From Frigidibacter sp. ROC022 (GTDB taxonomy: Bacteria > Pseudomonadota > Alphaproteobacteria > Rhodobacterales > Rhodobacteraceae): DNA of 64,000 bases. Where the stretch lies: the NCBI RefSeq assembly GCF_024723735.1, contig NZ_JANQDU010000001.1, forward strand, positions 186,001-250,000, written 5' to 3'. How positions within the stretch are numbered: position 1 is the first letter of the stretch; every line of letters starts with the position of its first letter. Shown here piece by piece: positions 17,191 to 26,168 of the stretch. Position numbers and translations under genes: made by a program. The notes under the pieces were generated by a model. That model worked only from the letters and a program-made list of their open reading frames with translations, was not told the DNA's origin and did not search any database.

Positions 17191-20100
17191 ATGAACTTTT
17201 CCGCATGGGCGATCCGTAATCCGGTCGCGCCCCTCCTGGCATTCTTCATGCTGCTGGTCATCGGCTGGCAGAGCTTCAATGCGCTGCCGATCACCCGGTT
17301 CCCGAATATCGATGTGCCCTTCGTGGCGGTCAGCGTGGCGCAGCCCGGCGCCGCCCCGGCAGAGATCGAAGCCCAGGTGACCAAGGAGATCGAGGATGCC
17401 GTGGCCGGGATCACCGGCGTCAAGAACGTGCAGTCCACGATCACCGACGGGGTCTCGACCACCGCGATCGAATTCCGCATGGAAGTCCCCACCGACAAGG
17501 CGGTGCAGGACGTGAAGGACGCCATCGACGGTATCCGCGGCAACCTGCCCGGAGAGATCGAGGCGCCGATCGTGAGCCGCATCGATGTCGAGGGACAGGC
17601 GATCATGACCTTCGCGGTCTCGGCGCCGAACATGTCGATCGAGGAACTGTCCTGGTTCGTCGATGACGTCATCAAGCGCCGGTTGCAGGGCAAGCCCGGC
17701 ATCGGCCGGATCGACCGCTTCGGCGGCGCCGACCGCGAAATCCGGGTCGAACTCGATCCGACCAAGCTCGACAGCTACGGCATCACCGCCGCGGCGGTCA
17801 GCCAGCAATTGCGCCTGACCAATGCCAATGTCGGTTCCGGCCGCTCCGAGGTCGGCGACCAGGAACAGGCGATTCGCACCCTGGGTGACGCCGCCACGGT
17901 GGAAAAGCTGGCCAATACCACCATCGCGCTCCCCTCGGGCCGGTTCGTGAAGCTGGAGAACCTGGGCCGGGTGATCGACACCTACGAGGAGCTGCGCAGC
18001 TTCTCGCGCTTCAACGGCGAACAGGTCGTGACCTTCGCGGTGTTCCGCGCCAAGGGCGCCTCCGAGGTCTCGGTGGCCGAGGTCACGCATGAGGTGCTGG
18101 ACGAACTGGCGGTGGAACATCCCGAGGTGGCGATCAAGCCGGTGGACGACACGGTGGGCTATACCGAGGGCAACTACGAGGCCGCCATCGACACGCTGCT
18201 GGAAGGCGCGATCCTGGCGGTGCTGGTGGTGCTCCTGTTCCTGCGGAACTGGCGCGCGACGCTGATTTCGGCGGTGGCGCTGCCGCTGTCGGCGATCCCG
18301 ACCTTCTGGGCGATGGACATGCTCGGCTTCTCGCTGAACCTGGTGTCCTTCCTGGCGATCACCCTGGCGACCGGGATCCTGGTCGATGATGCCATCGTCG
18401 AGATCGAGAACATCTCGCGGCACATCAAGATGGGCAAGACACCCTATCGGGCGGCGATCGACGCGGCGGACGAGATCGGGCTGGCGGTCATCGCCACCAC
18501 CTCGACCATCGTCGCGGTCTTCGTGCCGGTCTCCTTCATGCCCGGAATCCCGGGCCAGTATTTCCGCCAGTTCGGCCTGACCGTGGCCATCGCGGTGCTG
18601 TTCTCGCTGCTGGTGGCGCGGCTGATCACGCCCTTGATGGCGGCCTATCTCATGCGCACCAAGGACGCGCATGGCGGCGAGGGCAAGGACGGCCTTGTGA
18701 TGCGCGGCTACAGCTGGGTGGTGCGCAAGACCACCGCCGGCCGGCTGCCGCCGCTGCCGAACCCGCTGTGGCTTCTGAAACCGGTCTTCGGCCGGGTCCG
18801 GGGGCTCCGCCGCCTGGTGGCGCGGCCGCTGTTCCGGATCCCGGGCCGCTACGCGACGCTGGGCGGGGCGGTCGGCACGCTGGTGGTCTCGCTCTATTTC
18901 ATGGCCCAGGTGCCGGGCAGCTTCCTGCCGCCCGAGGATGTCAGCCGGATTCCGATCTCGGTCGAACTGCCGCCGGGTGCGACGCTGGAGGAAACCGACG
19001 CGGTCACCGAAGAGATGCGGCAACGGATCGTCGGAATCGACGGGATCAAGGATGTCTTCGTTCTGGGCGGCTCGTCGCCGACCGGGCAACTGGACGTGAG
19101 ACGGGCCTCGTTCACCGTGCTTCTGGACGGGCTCGACCACACGATGACCTTCAAGCTGAAGCAGATCGGCGCCAGCCTGCCCCTGATCGGGAAATACCTG
19201 CCGCCGCCGGTGACCACCGGCCGGACCCGGCCGCAGAACGAGATCGAGGCCGACATCTTCGCGGCGATCTCGGACATTCCGGACATCCGGGCCTACAAGC
19301 TCAACGACCGGGGCGAGCGGGACATCTCCTTCTCGATCCTGTCGTCGAACGAGGCCGAACTGTCCGAGGCGGTCGCCAAGCTGGAGGCCGCGCTGCGCGG
19401 CGACCCGCTGCTGGCCAATGTGGCGGCCAGCGGTGCCCTGCCGCGGCCGGAGATCCAGATCATCCCGCGCGAAGGCGAGGCGGCCCGGATGGGGGTTTCG
19501 ACCCGCGCGATCGCGGACACGGTACGGGTCGCCACCATTGGCGACGTCGATGCCGCGCTGGCGAAGATCTCGCTGGACGGGCGCCAGGTTCCGGTGCGGG
19601 TGCAGCTTTCGGATGACGTGAGCTCCGACCTCGGCAAGCTGGGGGCGCTGAAGATCGCGACCGCGACCGGCAAATCGGTGCCGCTGGACGCGGTGGCCGA
19701 GCTGACCGTCGGCCAGGGCCCCTCGATGGTGGATCGCCTAAACCGCGAGCGCAGGGCCACGATCGGTGCGAACCTGCCGCCGGGCGTGCCGCTGGGGACG
19801 GCGACGGCGCGGTTCCAGGAACTGGTCAGTTCGGTCGATCTTCCGCCCTCGGTGCGGGTGGCCGAGGCCGGCGACGCCGAAGTGCTGGCCGAGATGCAGC
19901 AGAGCTTCGTCAATGCGATGGTCATGGGCCTGATGCTGGTGCTGACCGTGCTGATCCTGCTGTTCCGCTCGGTCATCCAGCCCTTCACCATCCTGCTTTC
20001 GCTGCCGCTGGCGATCGGCGGCGTGGCCGGGGCGCTGATCCTGACCGCCAACCCGATGTCGATGCCGGTGATGATCGGGCTGCTGATGCTGATGGGGATC

Positions 20101-20574
20101 GTCACCAAGAACGCGATCCTGCTGGTCGATTTCGGCATCGAGATGCGCAACCGCGGCCTGAACCGCTATGAGGCGATGGTCGAGGCGGGCCGGAAACGGG
20201 CGCGGCCGATCGTGATGACTTCGATCGCGATGTCGGCGGGGATGCTGCCCTCGGCTCTGGGCGTCGGGGAGGGCGGCAGTTTCCGCTCGCCGATGGCGAT
20301 TGCGGTGATCGGCGGGATCATCGTCTCGACGGTGCTGAGCCTGGTTGTGGTGCCGGCCTTCTTCCTGATCATGGACGACCTGTCCAATCTGCTGGGCCGG
20401 GTCTTCGGCGGGCTGGTCGGCAAGAAGGAGGTCGAGCCGGTGGCGCAGGACAATGTGGCTCTGGGGCTCGGGATGGAGGCCAACCGGACCGAGATCGAGG
20501 CGCTCAAGGACCGGCTGCACGATCTCGAACTCGGCCGCTGGGCGGCACAGACCCCGCGCCACGTCGCCGAGTAG
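17191..20574 (+). CDS. RND-family multidrug/solvent efflux pump, inner-membrane transporter
   Basis: This 1127-residue proton-driven pump is of the AcrB/MexB superfamily. The N-terminus is MNFSAWAIRNPVAPLLAFFMLLV with the first helix; TM4 carries the paired aspartates in ATGILVDDAIVEIENISR; TM10 carries the conserved lysine in GIVTKNAILLVDFGIEMRNRG. It is about 90 residues longer than AcrB. The extra length lies in the loop after TM6 (around residues 485-560) and in a charged C-terminal tail rich in E, K and R. It is encoded 10 bases after the adaptor. No outer-membrane factor follows, so a TolC-type channel must be encoded elsewhere. The substrate is unknown. Confidence 0.92.
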   Translation: MNFSAWAIRNPVAPLLAFFMLLVIGWQSFNALPITRFPNIDVPFVAVSVAQPGAAPAEIEAQVTKEIEDAVAGITGVKNVQSTITDGVSTTAIEFRMEVPTDKAVQDVKDAIDGIRGNLPGEIEAPIVSRIDVEGQAIMTFAVSAPNMSIEELSWFVDDVIKRRLQGKPGIGRIDRFGGADREIRVELDPTKLDSYGITAAAVSQQLRLTNANVGSGRSEVGDQEQAIRTLGDAATVEKLANTTIALPSGRFVKLENLGRVIDTYEELRSFSRFNGEQVVTFAVFRAKGASEVSVAEVTHEVLDELAVEHPEVAIKPVDDTVGYTEGNYEAAIDTLLEGAILAVLVVLLFLRNWRATLISAVALPLSAIPTFWAMDMLGFSLNLVSFLAITLATGILVDDAIVEIENISRHIKMGKTPYRAAIDAADEIGLAVIATTSTIVAVFVPVSFMPGIPGQYFRQFGLTVAIAVLFSLLVARLITPLMAAYLMRTKDAHGGEGKDGLVMRGYSWVVRKTTAGRLPPLPNPLWLLKPVFGRVRGLRRLVARPLFRIPGRYATLGGAVGTLVVSLYFMAQVPGSFLPPEDVSRIPISVELPPGATLEETDAVTEEMRQRIVGIDGIKDVFVLGGSSPTGQLDVRRASFTVLLDGLDHTMTFKLKQIGASLPLIGKYLPPPVTTGRTRPQNEIEADIFAAISDIPDIRAYKLNDRGERDISFSILSSNEAELSEAVAKLEAALRGDPLLANVAASGALPRPEIQIIPREGEAARMGVSTRAIADTVRVATIGDVDAALAKISLDGRQVPVRVQLSDDVSSDLGKLGALKIATATGKSVPLDAVAELTVGQGPSMVDRLNRERRATIGANLPPGVPLGTATARFQELVSSVDLPPSVRVAEAGDAEVLAEMQQSFVNAMVMGLMLVLTVLILLFRSVIQPFTILLSLPLAIGGVAGALILTANPMSMPVMIGLLMLMGIVTKNAILLVDFGIEMRNRGLNRYEAMVEAGRKRARPIVMTSIAMSAGMLPSALGVGEGGSFRSPMAIAVIGGIIVSTVLSLVVVPAFFLIMDDLSNLLGRVFGGLVGKKEVEPVAQDNVALGLGMEANRTEIEALKDRLHDLELGRWAAQTPRHVAE

Positions 20575-20904
20575 CGTCAGGGCCCCGGCGGCGGCGGGGG
20601 AGTCGCCCCGTGTCGGTGCCGGGAGGGCAGGGGCCGGGTGGTCCGCACCTCCTGCGCCCATGCCGTTGTCGGTCCGGCCGTCTCGTCAGGACATGAAGCG
20701 TCTCCCGCCACCACTCCGCCAGCCCGGAACAAGGCGCGTAGCGCCGCCGGGCAGCGCCCGACCGCCCGCAGGGGCGGGCGCTGTGTCACCGTTGGCAGCC
20801 CGCCCGATCGCAGGAGAGGCGGCCCGATAAAGCGCGCCGCGGCGGCGTCCGGAGCACCCGCCCGCGGCCGGGCGCCGCCCTGGGTCGGCGCCGTGGCAAC
20901 GGGC
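20575..20904. other. Convergent intergenic region between the RND gene and modC
   Basis: There are 330 bases without a supported gene. The region is very GC-rich with short inverted repeats (for example CGGGG 20595-20599 with CCCCG 20606-20610), which could end transcription from both sides. None has a clean stem plus T-run. Short open frames here lack ribosome-binding sites and protein-like composition. Confidence 0.45.
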
Positions 20905-22026
20905 TCACCCGCTGCCGACATCGCCTTTCGCCACCGCCACCGACTTGATCACCGCATGGCAGGCGACCCCCGGCTCCAGCCCGAGCGCCGCGACCGAGCG
21001 GCGGGTGAGCCGGGCCAGGATCGCCTCCTCGCCGAGCCGCAGTTGCACCAGCGCCCCCGGACCCTCGCCGAGCCGAACCTGGCTGACCGTGGCGGGCAGC
21101 ACGTTCAGGGCCGACAGGCCCTCGGGGCGGGCCCGGCTCAGGATCACGTCCTGCGCCTCGATCCTCACCCGCAGCCGCTGCCCGGGGTCCGCCGCCACCC
21201 GGGGCAGCCAGAGCGTCCCGGCCGCGGTGCTCAGCCGGGTCAGCCCGTCGTCGTCGTGCCGATCCACGGTGGCGTGCAGGATCGCGCCGGCATCGCGCCG
21301 CCCCAGCCCCTGCGCCGCGTCCGGGTCCGACAGGACCTCGGCCACCGGTCCGGCCCGCGTGACCCGGCCCCGGTCCAGAAGCACCACCGTGGTGGCCAGC
21401 CGCGCCAGCTCGGCGGCGGAATGGGTGACATAGAGGATCGGCACCTCGGCCGCGTCGCGCAGCCGCTCGATCCAGGGCAGGATCTCGGCCTTGCGGGCCG
21501 CGTCCAGCGCCGCCAGCGGTTCGTCCATCAGCAGCAGCCGCGGCCGCGACAGCAGCGCCCGGCCCAGGGCCACCCTACTGCGCTCGCCTCCCGACAGCGC
21601 CGCCGGGCGGCGGTCGAGCAGGGCGCCGATGCCCAGCATCTCGGTCACCCGGTCGAAATCGTCCTGCGGCGCCGGGCCGGGGGCGAAGCGGGCGCCATAG
21701 CGCAGATTGGCGGCGACGCTGAGATGCGGGAACAGCCGCGCATCCTGAAAGACATAACCGATCCGGCGCCGGTGCGGCGGCAGGCAGAGCCGCGCCGCGC
21801 TGTCCAGCAGAACCGCGCCGCCGACCGCGATCCGCCCCTGCTCGGGCCGCAGCAGCCCGGCCACCGCGTTGACCACCGAGGTCTTGCCGGCGCCCGAGGG
21901 GCCGAACAGCGCCGTCACCCCGGCGGGGGCCTCGAATGCGACGTCCAGGGTCAGGCCGGGAAAGCCGTGCCGCAGCCGCAGCGACAGGGCAGGGGCCGCC
22001 GCGTCGGCCGGGCCGGGGGCAGTCAT
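20905..22026 (-). CDS. modC: Molybdate ABC transporter ATPase ModC
   Basis: This 373-residue ATPase drives molybdate import. It has Walker A GPSGAGKT (residues 42-49), signature LSGGERSRVALGRAL, Walker B LLMDEPLAALD, and a switch histidine in YVTHSAAE. The C-terminal 70 residues form the Mop/TOBE molybdate-binding domain (VRIEAQDVILS, then GLSALNVLPATVSQV). It starts at ATG 22026, overlapping the modB stop by three bases. Third gene of a modABC operon read on the minus strand. Confidence 0.93.
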   Translation of the reverse strand: MTAPGPADAAAPALSLRLRHGFPGLTLDVAFEAPAGVTALFGPSGAGKTSVVNAVAGLLRPEQGRIAVGGAVLLDSAARLCLPPHRRRIGYVFQDARLFPHLSVAANLRYGARFAPGPAPQDDFDRVTEMLGIGALLDRRPAALSGGERSRVALGRALLSRPRLLLMDEPLAALDAARKAEILPWIERLRDAAEVPILYVTHSAAELARLATTVVLLDRGRVTRAGPVAEVLSDPDAAQGLGRRDAGAILHATVDRHDDDGLTRLSTAAGTLWLPRVAADPGQRLRVRIEAQDVILSRARPEGLSALNVLPATVSQVRLGEGPGALVQLRLGEEAILARLTRRSVAALGLEPGVACHAVIKSVAVAKGDVGSG

Positions 22027-22718
22027 GTTCCCGAGATCCGGCGTGCCACCCGGCGCGAGACCAGCTCGGTCAGCGCCAGCGCGGCCATCGCCAGGACCAC
22101 CGAGATCAGCACCATGCGCCAGACGCTGGCCTCGTTGCCCGGCACCTGCAGGGCGGCGTTGATCGCGGTCGGCAGGGTCATCGTCTCGCCCGGGATCGCC
22201 GAGACGAAGGTGATCGTGGCGCCGAACTCGCCCATCGCCTTGGCAAAGGCCAGCACCGCCCCGGCCAGCACCCCGGGCAGGATCAGCGGCAGGGTGACGG
22301 TGGCAAAGACCCAGGGACGCGAGGCGCCGAGCGTCGCGGCAGCCTGCTCCAGCCCCGGGTCCACCGCCTCGATCGCCAGCCGCATGGCCCGGACCATCAG
22401 CGGAAAGGCCATCACCGCCGCCGCCAGCGCCGCGCCGGTCCAGCGAAAGGCCAGCACGATGCCGATCTCGTCCAGCGCCGCGCCCAGCGGCGCCCGGCGC
22501 CCGAAGGTGGCCAGCAGCAGATAGCCGGTGACCACCGGCGGCAGGATCAGCGGCAGATGCACCAGCCCGTTCAGGATCGAACGGCCCCAGAACCGGCCCC
22601 GCGCCAGCGCCATCGCCGCCACAAGACCCAGCGGCAGCGAGACCAGCGTCGCCCAGAACGCCACTTTCAGCGACAGCCCCAGGGCCTGCCATTCCTCGGG
22701 CGAGAGCCAGCCTGCCAT
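22023..22718 (-). CDS. modB: Molybdate ABC transporter permease ModB
   Basis: This 231-residue inner-membrane permease starts at ATG 22718 (MAGWLSPEEWQALGLSLKVAFWATL), the usual ModB beginning; a start seven codons upstream would be inside the modA end. It has about five membrane helices and the ATPase-contact EAA-type loop EQAAATLGASRPWVFATVTLPLILPG. The segment FAKAMGEFGATITFVSAIPGETMTLP is the ModB/CysT signature. It overlaps modC. Confidence 0.93.
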   Translation of the reverse strand: MAGWLSPEEWQALGLSLKVAFWATLVSLPLGLVAAMALARGRFWGRSILNGLVHLPLILPPVVTGYLLLATFGRRAPLGAALDEIGIVLAFRWTGAALAAAVMAFPLMVRAMRLAIEAVDPGLEQAAATLGASRPWVFATVTLPLILPGVLAGAVLAFAKAMGEFGATITFVSAIPGETMTLPTAINAALQVPGNEASVWRMVLISVVLAMAALALTELVSRRVARRISGT

Positions 22719-22722
22719 GCCC

Positions 22723-23571
22723 CTAGTCCGGCACGGCAAAGCCCTGCGCCCTCAGCTCTTCGCGGGCCGGGCCGGACAGCAGATAGTCGAGGAAATCCGC
22801 GGCGGCGGGATCGCCGCCATCGACCAGCGCCACCGGATAGCGGATCGGGTCGTGGCTCGACTCGGGGAAGGTTGCCAGCACCCGCACCCGCGGCTCGGCG
22901 GCGGCGTCGGTCGCATAGACCACGCCCATTGCCGCCTCGCCGCTGGCCACCAGGGCCAGCGCGGCGCGCACGTTGTCGGCCTGGGCGACATGCGGCGCGG
23001 CGATCTCCCAGAGACCCAGGGAGCTCAGCGCCTGCTTGCCATAGACCCCGGCCGGCACCGCATCGACCAGCGCCATCGCCAGCTTGCCGTCGCCCAGCCG
23101 GCCGGCCAGATCGTAACCGGGCCCGACCTCGGGCGGCGGCCGCCCGGCCTCGGGCGCCGGGGCCTGTGCCGGGACAATCAGCACCAGCGCGTTGCCGGCC
23201 AGGTCGTGGCGGCTGGCGCGGTCGATCAGGCCCGCCTCGTCGAGGTAGTCCATCCAGTCGATCGAGGCCGAGAGGAACATGTCGGCCGGCGCTCCGGCCT
23301 CGATCTGCTTGGCCAGCTGTGACGAGCCGGCATAGGTCAGCCGCAGCCCGGCCCCGCCCTGTGCCTGCCAGTCTCCGGCAATGGCATCCAGCGCGTTCTT
23401 CAGGCTGGCAGCGGCAAAGACGGTGATCTGGTCGGCGGCTCCGGCAGCCGGCGGCGCCAGGCCCAGCGGCAGGCAGAGCGCCAGCCGCCGCAACAGCCGA
23501 CCAGGGCCGGCGCGGCGCGGCGTCGGGCGTGGCGCGGAGAACCCGAAAAGGCGGGAGAGGTCAAATCGCAT
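22723..23571 (-). CDS. modA: Molybdate-binding periplasmic protein ModA
   Basis: This 282-residue binding protein for molybdate/tungstate has an N-terminal signal (arginine-rich start, then LALCLPLGLAPPAAGAA), mature start near DQITVFAAASLKNAL, and the ligand-binding residues typical of ModA in AAASL (early), YAGSSQLAKQI, and the later VDAVPAGVYGKQAL segment. I placed the start at ATG 23571, which gives a normal, slightly long signal region; upstream extension reads as non-protein. First gene of modABC. Molybdenum supply fits the xdhC-linked molybdo-hydroxylase suggested at the window end. Confidence 0.92.
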   Translation of the reverse strand: MRFDLSRLFGFSAPRPTPRRAGPGRLLRRLALCLPLGLAPPAAGAADQITVFAAASLKNALDAIAGDWQAQGGAGLRLTYAGSSQLAKQIEAGAPADMFLSASIDWMDYLDEAGLIDRASRHDLAGNALVLIVPAQAPAPEAGRPPPEVGPGYDLAGRLGDGKLAMALVDAVPAGVYGKQALSSLGLWEIAAPHVAQADNVRAALALVASGEAAMGVVYATDAAAEPRVRVLATFPESSHDPIRYPVALVDGGDPAAADFLDYLLSGPAREELRAQGFAVPD

Positions 23572-23749
23572 GGCGTCAGGATTGCCTGCCCCGGCCCGGC
23601 GATGCAAGCCGCCGTGTGCCGTGACAGGATGTCGCCGACCGGGCCGGTCCCCCCGGGCCTCGCGCCGCATCTGAGCCAGACCCTTGTCCTGCCCACGCCG
23701 CGCCATGCAGAGTGCCGGCGACGGGGGGCGCCGGACGCCGGGAGGAAAC

Positions 23750-24655
23750 ATGCGAAAGCTGTTGATCGACACCGATCCGGGCATCGACGACGCGATTGCG
23801 CTGCTCTTTGCCCTGAACGCCGCCGGGCTGGACGTCTCGGCGATCACCACGGTGGCGGGGAACATCGGGCTGGAGACGACGACCCGCAACGCGCTGCGGG
23901 TGCTGGCGGTCGGCGGGCAGGAGGTGCCGGTGATCCCCGGCGCCGCCGCGCCGCTGCACCGGCCCGGGATTCGGGAACTGGCGGTGCATGGTGCCGACGG
24001 GCTTGGCGGCGTGGCCCTGCCCGAACCTCTGGCAGTCCCGCAGCATGGCGACGCGGTCGGCTATCTGGCTGATCTGCTGATGCAGCACGGGCCGGATACC
24101 CATGATCTGCTCGCCCTCGGGCCGCTGACCAATCTGGCCGGGTTGATCCGCGAGGTGCCCGGCGCGGCGCGGAGGCTTGGGCAGGTGATCGCCATGGGCG
24201 GCGCGCTCGAGGAGGCCGGAAATGTCGGGCCGCATTCCGAGTTCAACTTCGCCAACGACCCCGAAGCGGTCGAGATCGTGCTGACCGCCGGGCTGGACCT
24301 GACGCTGATCCCGCTGGACGTGACCCGCAAGCTGCGCGCCGATGCGGCCTTCATGGACCGGCTGACCCGGGCCGGGACGCCGCAGGCGCTGGCGGTGCGC
24401 GACCTGATCGGCGCCTATTTCGTCCCTTCCGCCGCAGGTGCCGCACCCCCGACCAGCCGCCCGCTGCACGATCTCTGCGTGCCGGTCCTGGCGCTGGTGC
24501 CGGATTTCTTCGATGTGGTCCCGGCGCAGTTCGGCGTCGATTGTTCGCAGGGGCCGGATGCCGGGGCGCTGGTACCGGGCATCCACAAGGTCAAGACCGC
24601 CGTCGGGAACCGCGCCGGGGCGGTGCTGGATCTGGTGGTCGAGGAAATGTGCTGA
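23750..24655 (+). CDS. Nucleoside hydrolase (inosine-uridine preferring family)
   Basis: This 301-residue cytoplasmic enzyme hydrolyses the N-glycosidic bond of ribonucleosides to base plus ribose. The calcium-binding N-terminal motif LIDTDPGIDDAIAL (residues 4-17) is intact, and the later FNFANDPEAVEIV supplies the conserved NDPEA metal-binding aspartate. ATG 23750 follows a strong GGAGG at 23741-23745 and gives the canonical start; the longer frame upstream does not. It is divergent from modA and 127 bases ahead of a glycosidase-fold gene. Together with the nucleoside-type importer at 58712-63496 it suggests nucleoside salvage, an inference across distance. Confidence 0.9.
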   Translation: MRKLLIDTDPGIDDAIALLFALNAAGLDVSAITTVAGNIGLETTTRNALRVLAVGGQEVPVIPGAAAPLHRPGIRELAVHGADGLGGVALPEPLAVPQHGDAVGYLADLLMQHGPDTHDLLALGPLTNLAGLIREVPGAARRLGQVIAMGGALEEAGNVGPHSEFNFANDPEAVEIVLTAGLDLTLIPLDVTRKLRADAAFMDRLTRAGTPQALAVRDLIGAYFVPSAAGAAPPTSRPLHDLCVPVLALVPDFFDVVPAQFGVDCSQGPDAGALVPGIHKVKTAVGNRAGAVLDLVVEEMC

Positions 24656-24782
24656 ACCGGCCCCGGGCCGGGTCCGGCTTGATATCCTGCCCGGATGCCT
24701 GTCTGCTGCTCCGGGGGCGCGGGACCGGGGGAACGGTGACGCGGGACGGCCTGGCCATGAAGCAACGCAACGGGGCCCGAGG

Positions 24783-25958
24783 ATGACCACCGATCTGGCG
24801 GCCGCCGCCGCGGACCAGCTGCACGCCGGTGATCGCGGCACCTATTGCGAAATCGGGCCCGACCGGGCGTCGGTTCAGGGGCTCTGGTCCTCCTGCCTCT
24901 GCGCGCTCGGCCTGGCCCGGACCGACGAATCCCGTGCCTGGACCGAGATCGAGACCCTCTTCGCCCATCAATGGCCCGACGGGATGGTGCCGCATCTGGT
25001 CTTTCACGGCGGCCCGGAGCGGATGGGCGCCGAGGCCGGGCTCTGGGACAGCGGCCGGGCGGTTCCGACCAGCGGTCTCAGCCAGTCGCCGCTGGCGGGT
25101 CTCGTCCTGCGCCACCTGTTCGAGACCGCGACCGACCGCGCTGCGGCCGAGGCCCGGTTGCGGGCGCTGCTGCCCCGGGTCTCGGCCTGGCATCGCTGGT
25201 TCCAGCGCGCCCGCGACCCCAGGGGGGAGGGTCTGGTGGCGATCCTGCATCCCTGTGAATCGGCGCGTCCCTGGTCGCAGGACTGGGCCGTGGCGCTGGA
25301 CCGGCTGCCGCAGGCGCCGCCACCGCCTCTGCATCTTGTTTCCCCGGCACGACCGCCGCCCGACCCGCGCCGGCTTGCCCTGATCGCGCAGTACCGGGAT
25401 CTGCATTGGGACACCGACCTGTTGCATGACGCGGCACCGTTCCGGCTGGTCGATCCCGGCACCAACGCGGTGCTGATCCGCTCGGCGATGGACCTTGCCG
25501 ACCTGGCCGAGCGGCTGGGCGAACCGGGGATCGCCGCCGAGAACCGGGCGCTTGCCCTGCGTGGGCTGAATGCGCTGGAACGGCTCTGGTCCGAGGATCA
25601 GGGCGGCTATCTGGTCTGGGACCGGGTCAGGGGCGCAAGGCAGGACCCGGTTTCGATCGGCGGCCTGCTGCCCGTGCTCTGCGCGATCCCGGCCCCCAGG
25701 ATTCGCCGGATCGCCGCGACGCTGGCCGGGCAGGGGGCGCGGGGCGGTGGCGAAACCGCCGGCCTGGCCGAGACCTGGCTGCTGGCCGGGTCGCTGGCCC
25801 GCGCCGGCGAGACCGCCCTGGCCGCAGACCTCGCCCGGGCCGCGCTCGCGGCCATCCGGCCGGGCGTCCCCGGCCCGGCCGACGCCGCCCCGCCCCGCTG
25901 GCCAAGCGCCGCAGCGGCGGCCATGGTGCTGGAACTCCTCGCGCTCGGGCAGGGCTGA
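24783..25958 (+). CDS. MGH1-like / GH63-type (alpha/alpha)6 glycoside-hydrolase-fold protein
   Basis: This 391-residue protein resembles the mannosylglycerate-hydrolase-like and amylo-alpha-1,6-glucosidase group: FAHQWPDGMVPHLVFH (60-75), TSGLSQSPLAGLVLR (96-110), ARDPRGEGLVAILHPCES (143-160) and the C-terminal DPVSIGGLLPVL. In active relatives the segment after HPxES usually reads ESGxDN with a catalytic aspartate; here it reads ESARPW, with proline at the aligned position (163). The protein may be altered or inactive, though my alignment is by eye. ATG 24783 follows the nucleoside hydrolase; whether they share a transcript is unclear. Confidence 0.65.
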   Translation: MTTDLAAAAADQLHAGDRGTYCEIGPDRASVQGLWSSCLCALGLARTDESRAWTEIETLFAHQWPDGMVPHLVFHGGPERMGAEAGLWDSGRAVPTSGLSQSPLAGLVLRHLFETATDRAAAEARLRALLPRVSAWHRWFQRARDPRGEGLVAILHPCESARPWSQDWAVALDRLPQAPPPPLHLVSPARPPPDPRRLALIAQYRDLHWDTDLLHDAAPFRLVDPGTNAVLIRSAMDLADLAERLGEPGIAAENRALALRGLNALERLWSEDQGGYLVWDRVRGARQDPVSIGGLLPVLCAIPAPRIRRIAATLAGQGARGGGETAGLAETWLLAGSLARAGETALAADLARAALAAIRPGVPGPADAAPPRWPSAAAAAMVLELLALGQG

Positions 25959-25983
25959 CGCGCGATCCGCCCCGGCGATTCTC

Positions 25984-26014
25984 CCGCCGCCCGGCATTCG
26001 CCGGCGGCGGCTTT
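25984..26014 (+). terminator. Probable terminator after the glycosidase-fold gene
   Basis: CCGCCGCCCGGC (25984-25995) and GCCGGCGGCGG (26000-26010) pair with one bulged C around the loop ATTC, followed by CTTTCC. It lies 25 bases after the stop and before the promoter of the next operon. Confidence 0.6.
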
Positions 26015-26071
26015 CCGGTGATCCGGGACCGGATGCCGCAGGGTCGCGAACCGGAACCGGCGCCGCAGCCC

Positions 26072-26100
26072 TTGACACCGGATTTTACCAAGCGGTTAAT
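26072..26100 (+). promoter_or_regulatory. Sigma-70-type promoter of the second peptide importer operon
   Basis: TTGACA (26072-26077) and GTTAAT (26095-26100) are separated by exactly 17 bases. The -35 is perfect and the -10 matches four of six positions. The spacer is AT-richer than its surroundings. It would give a leader of roughly 60 bases before ATG 26169. Confidence 0.7.
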
Positions 26101-26168
26101 CGCGGCACGTTCGCCGCGACCCCGAAGAAGGGCCGCGGCTCAGGGAATCCAACAGTCGGAGAAATCTC

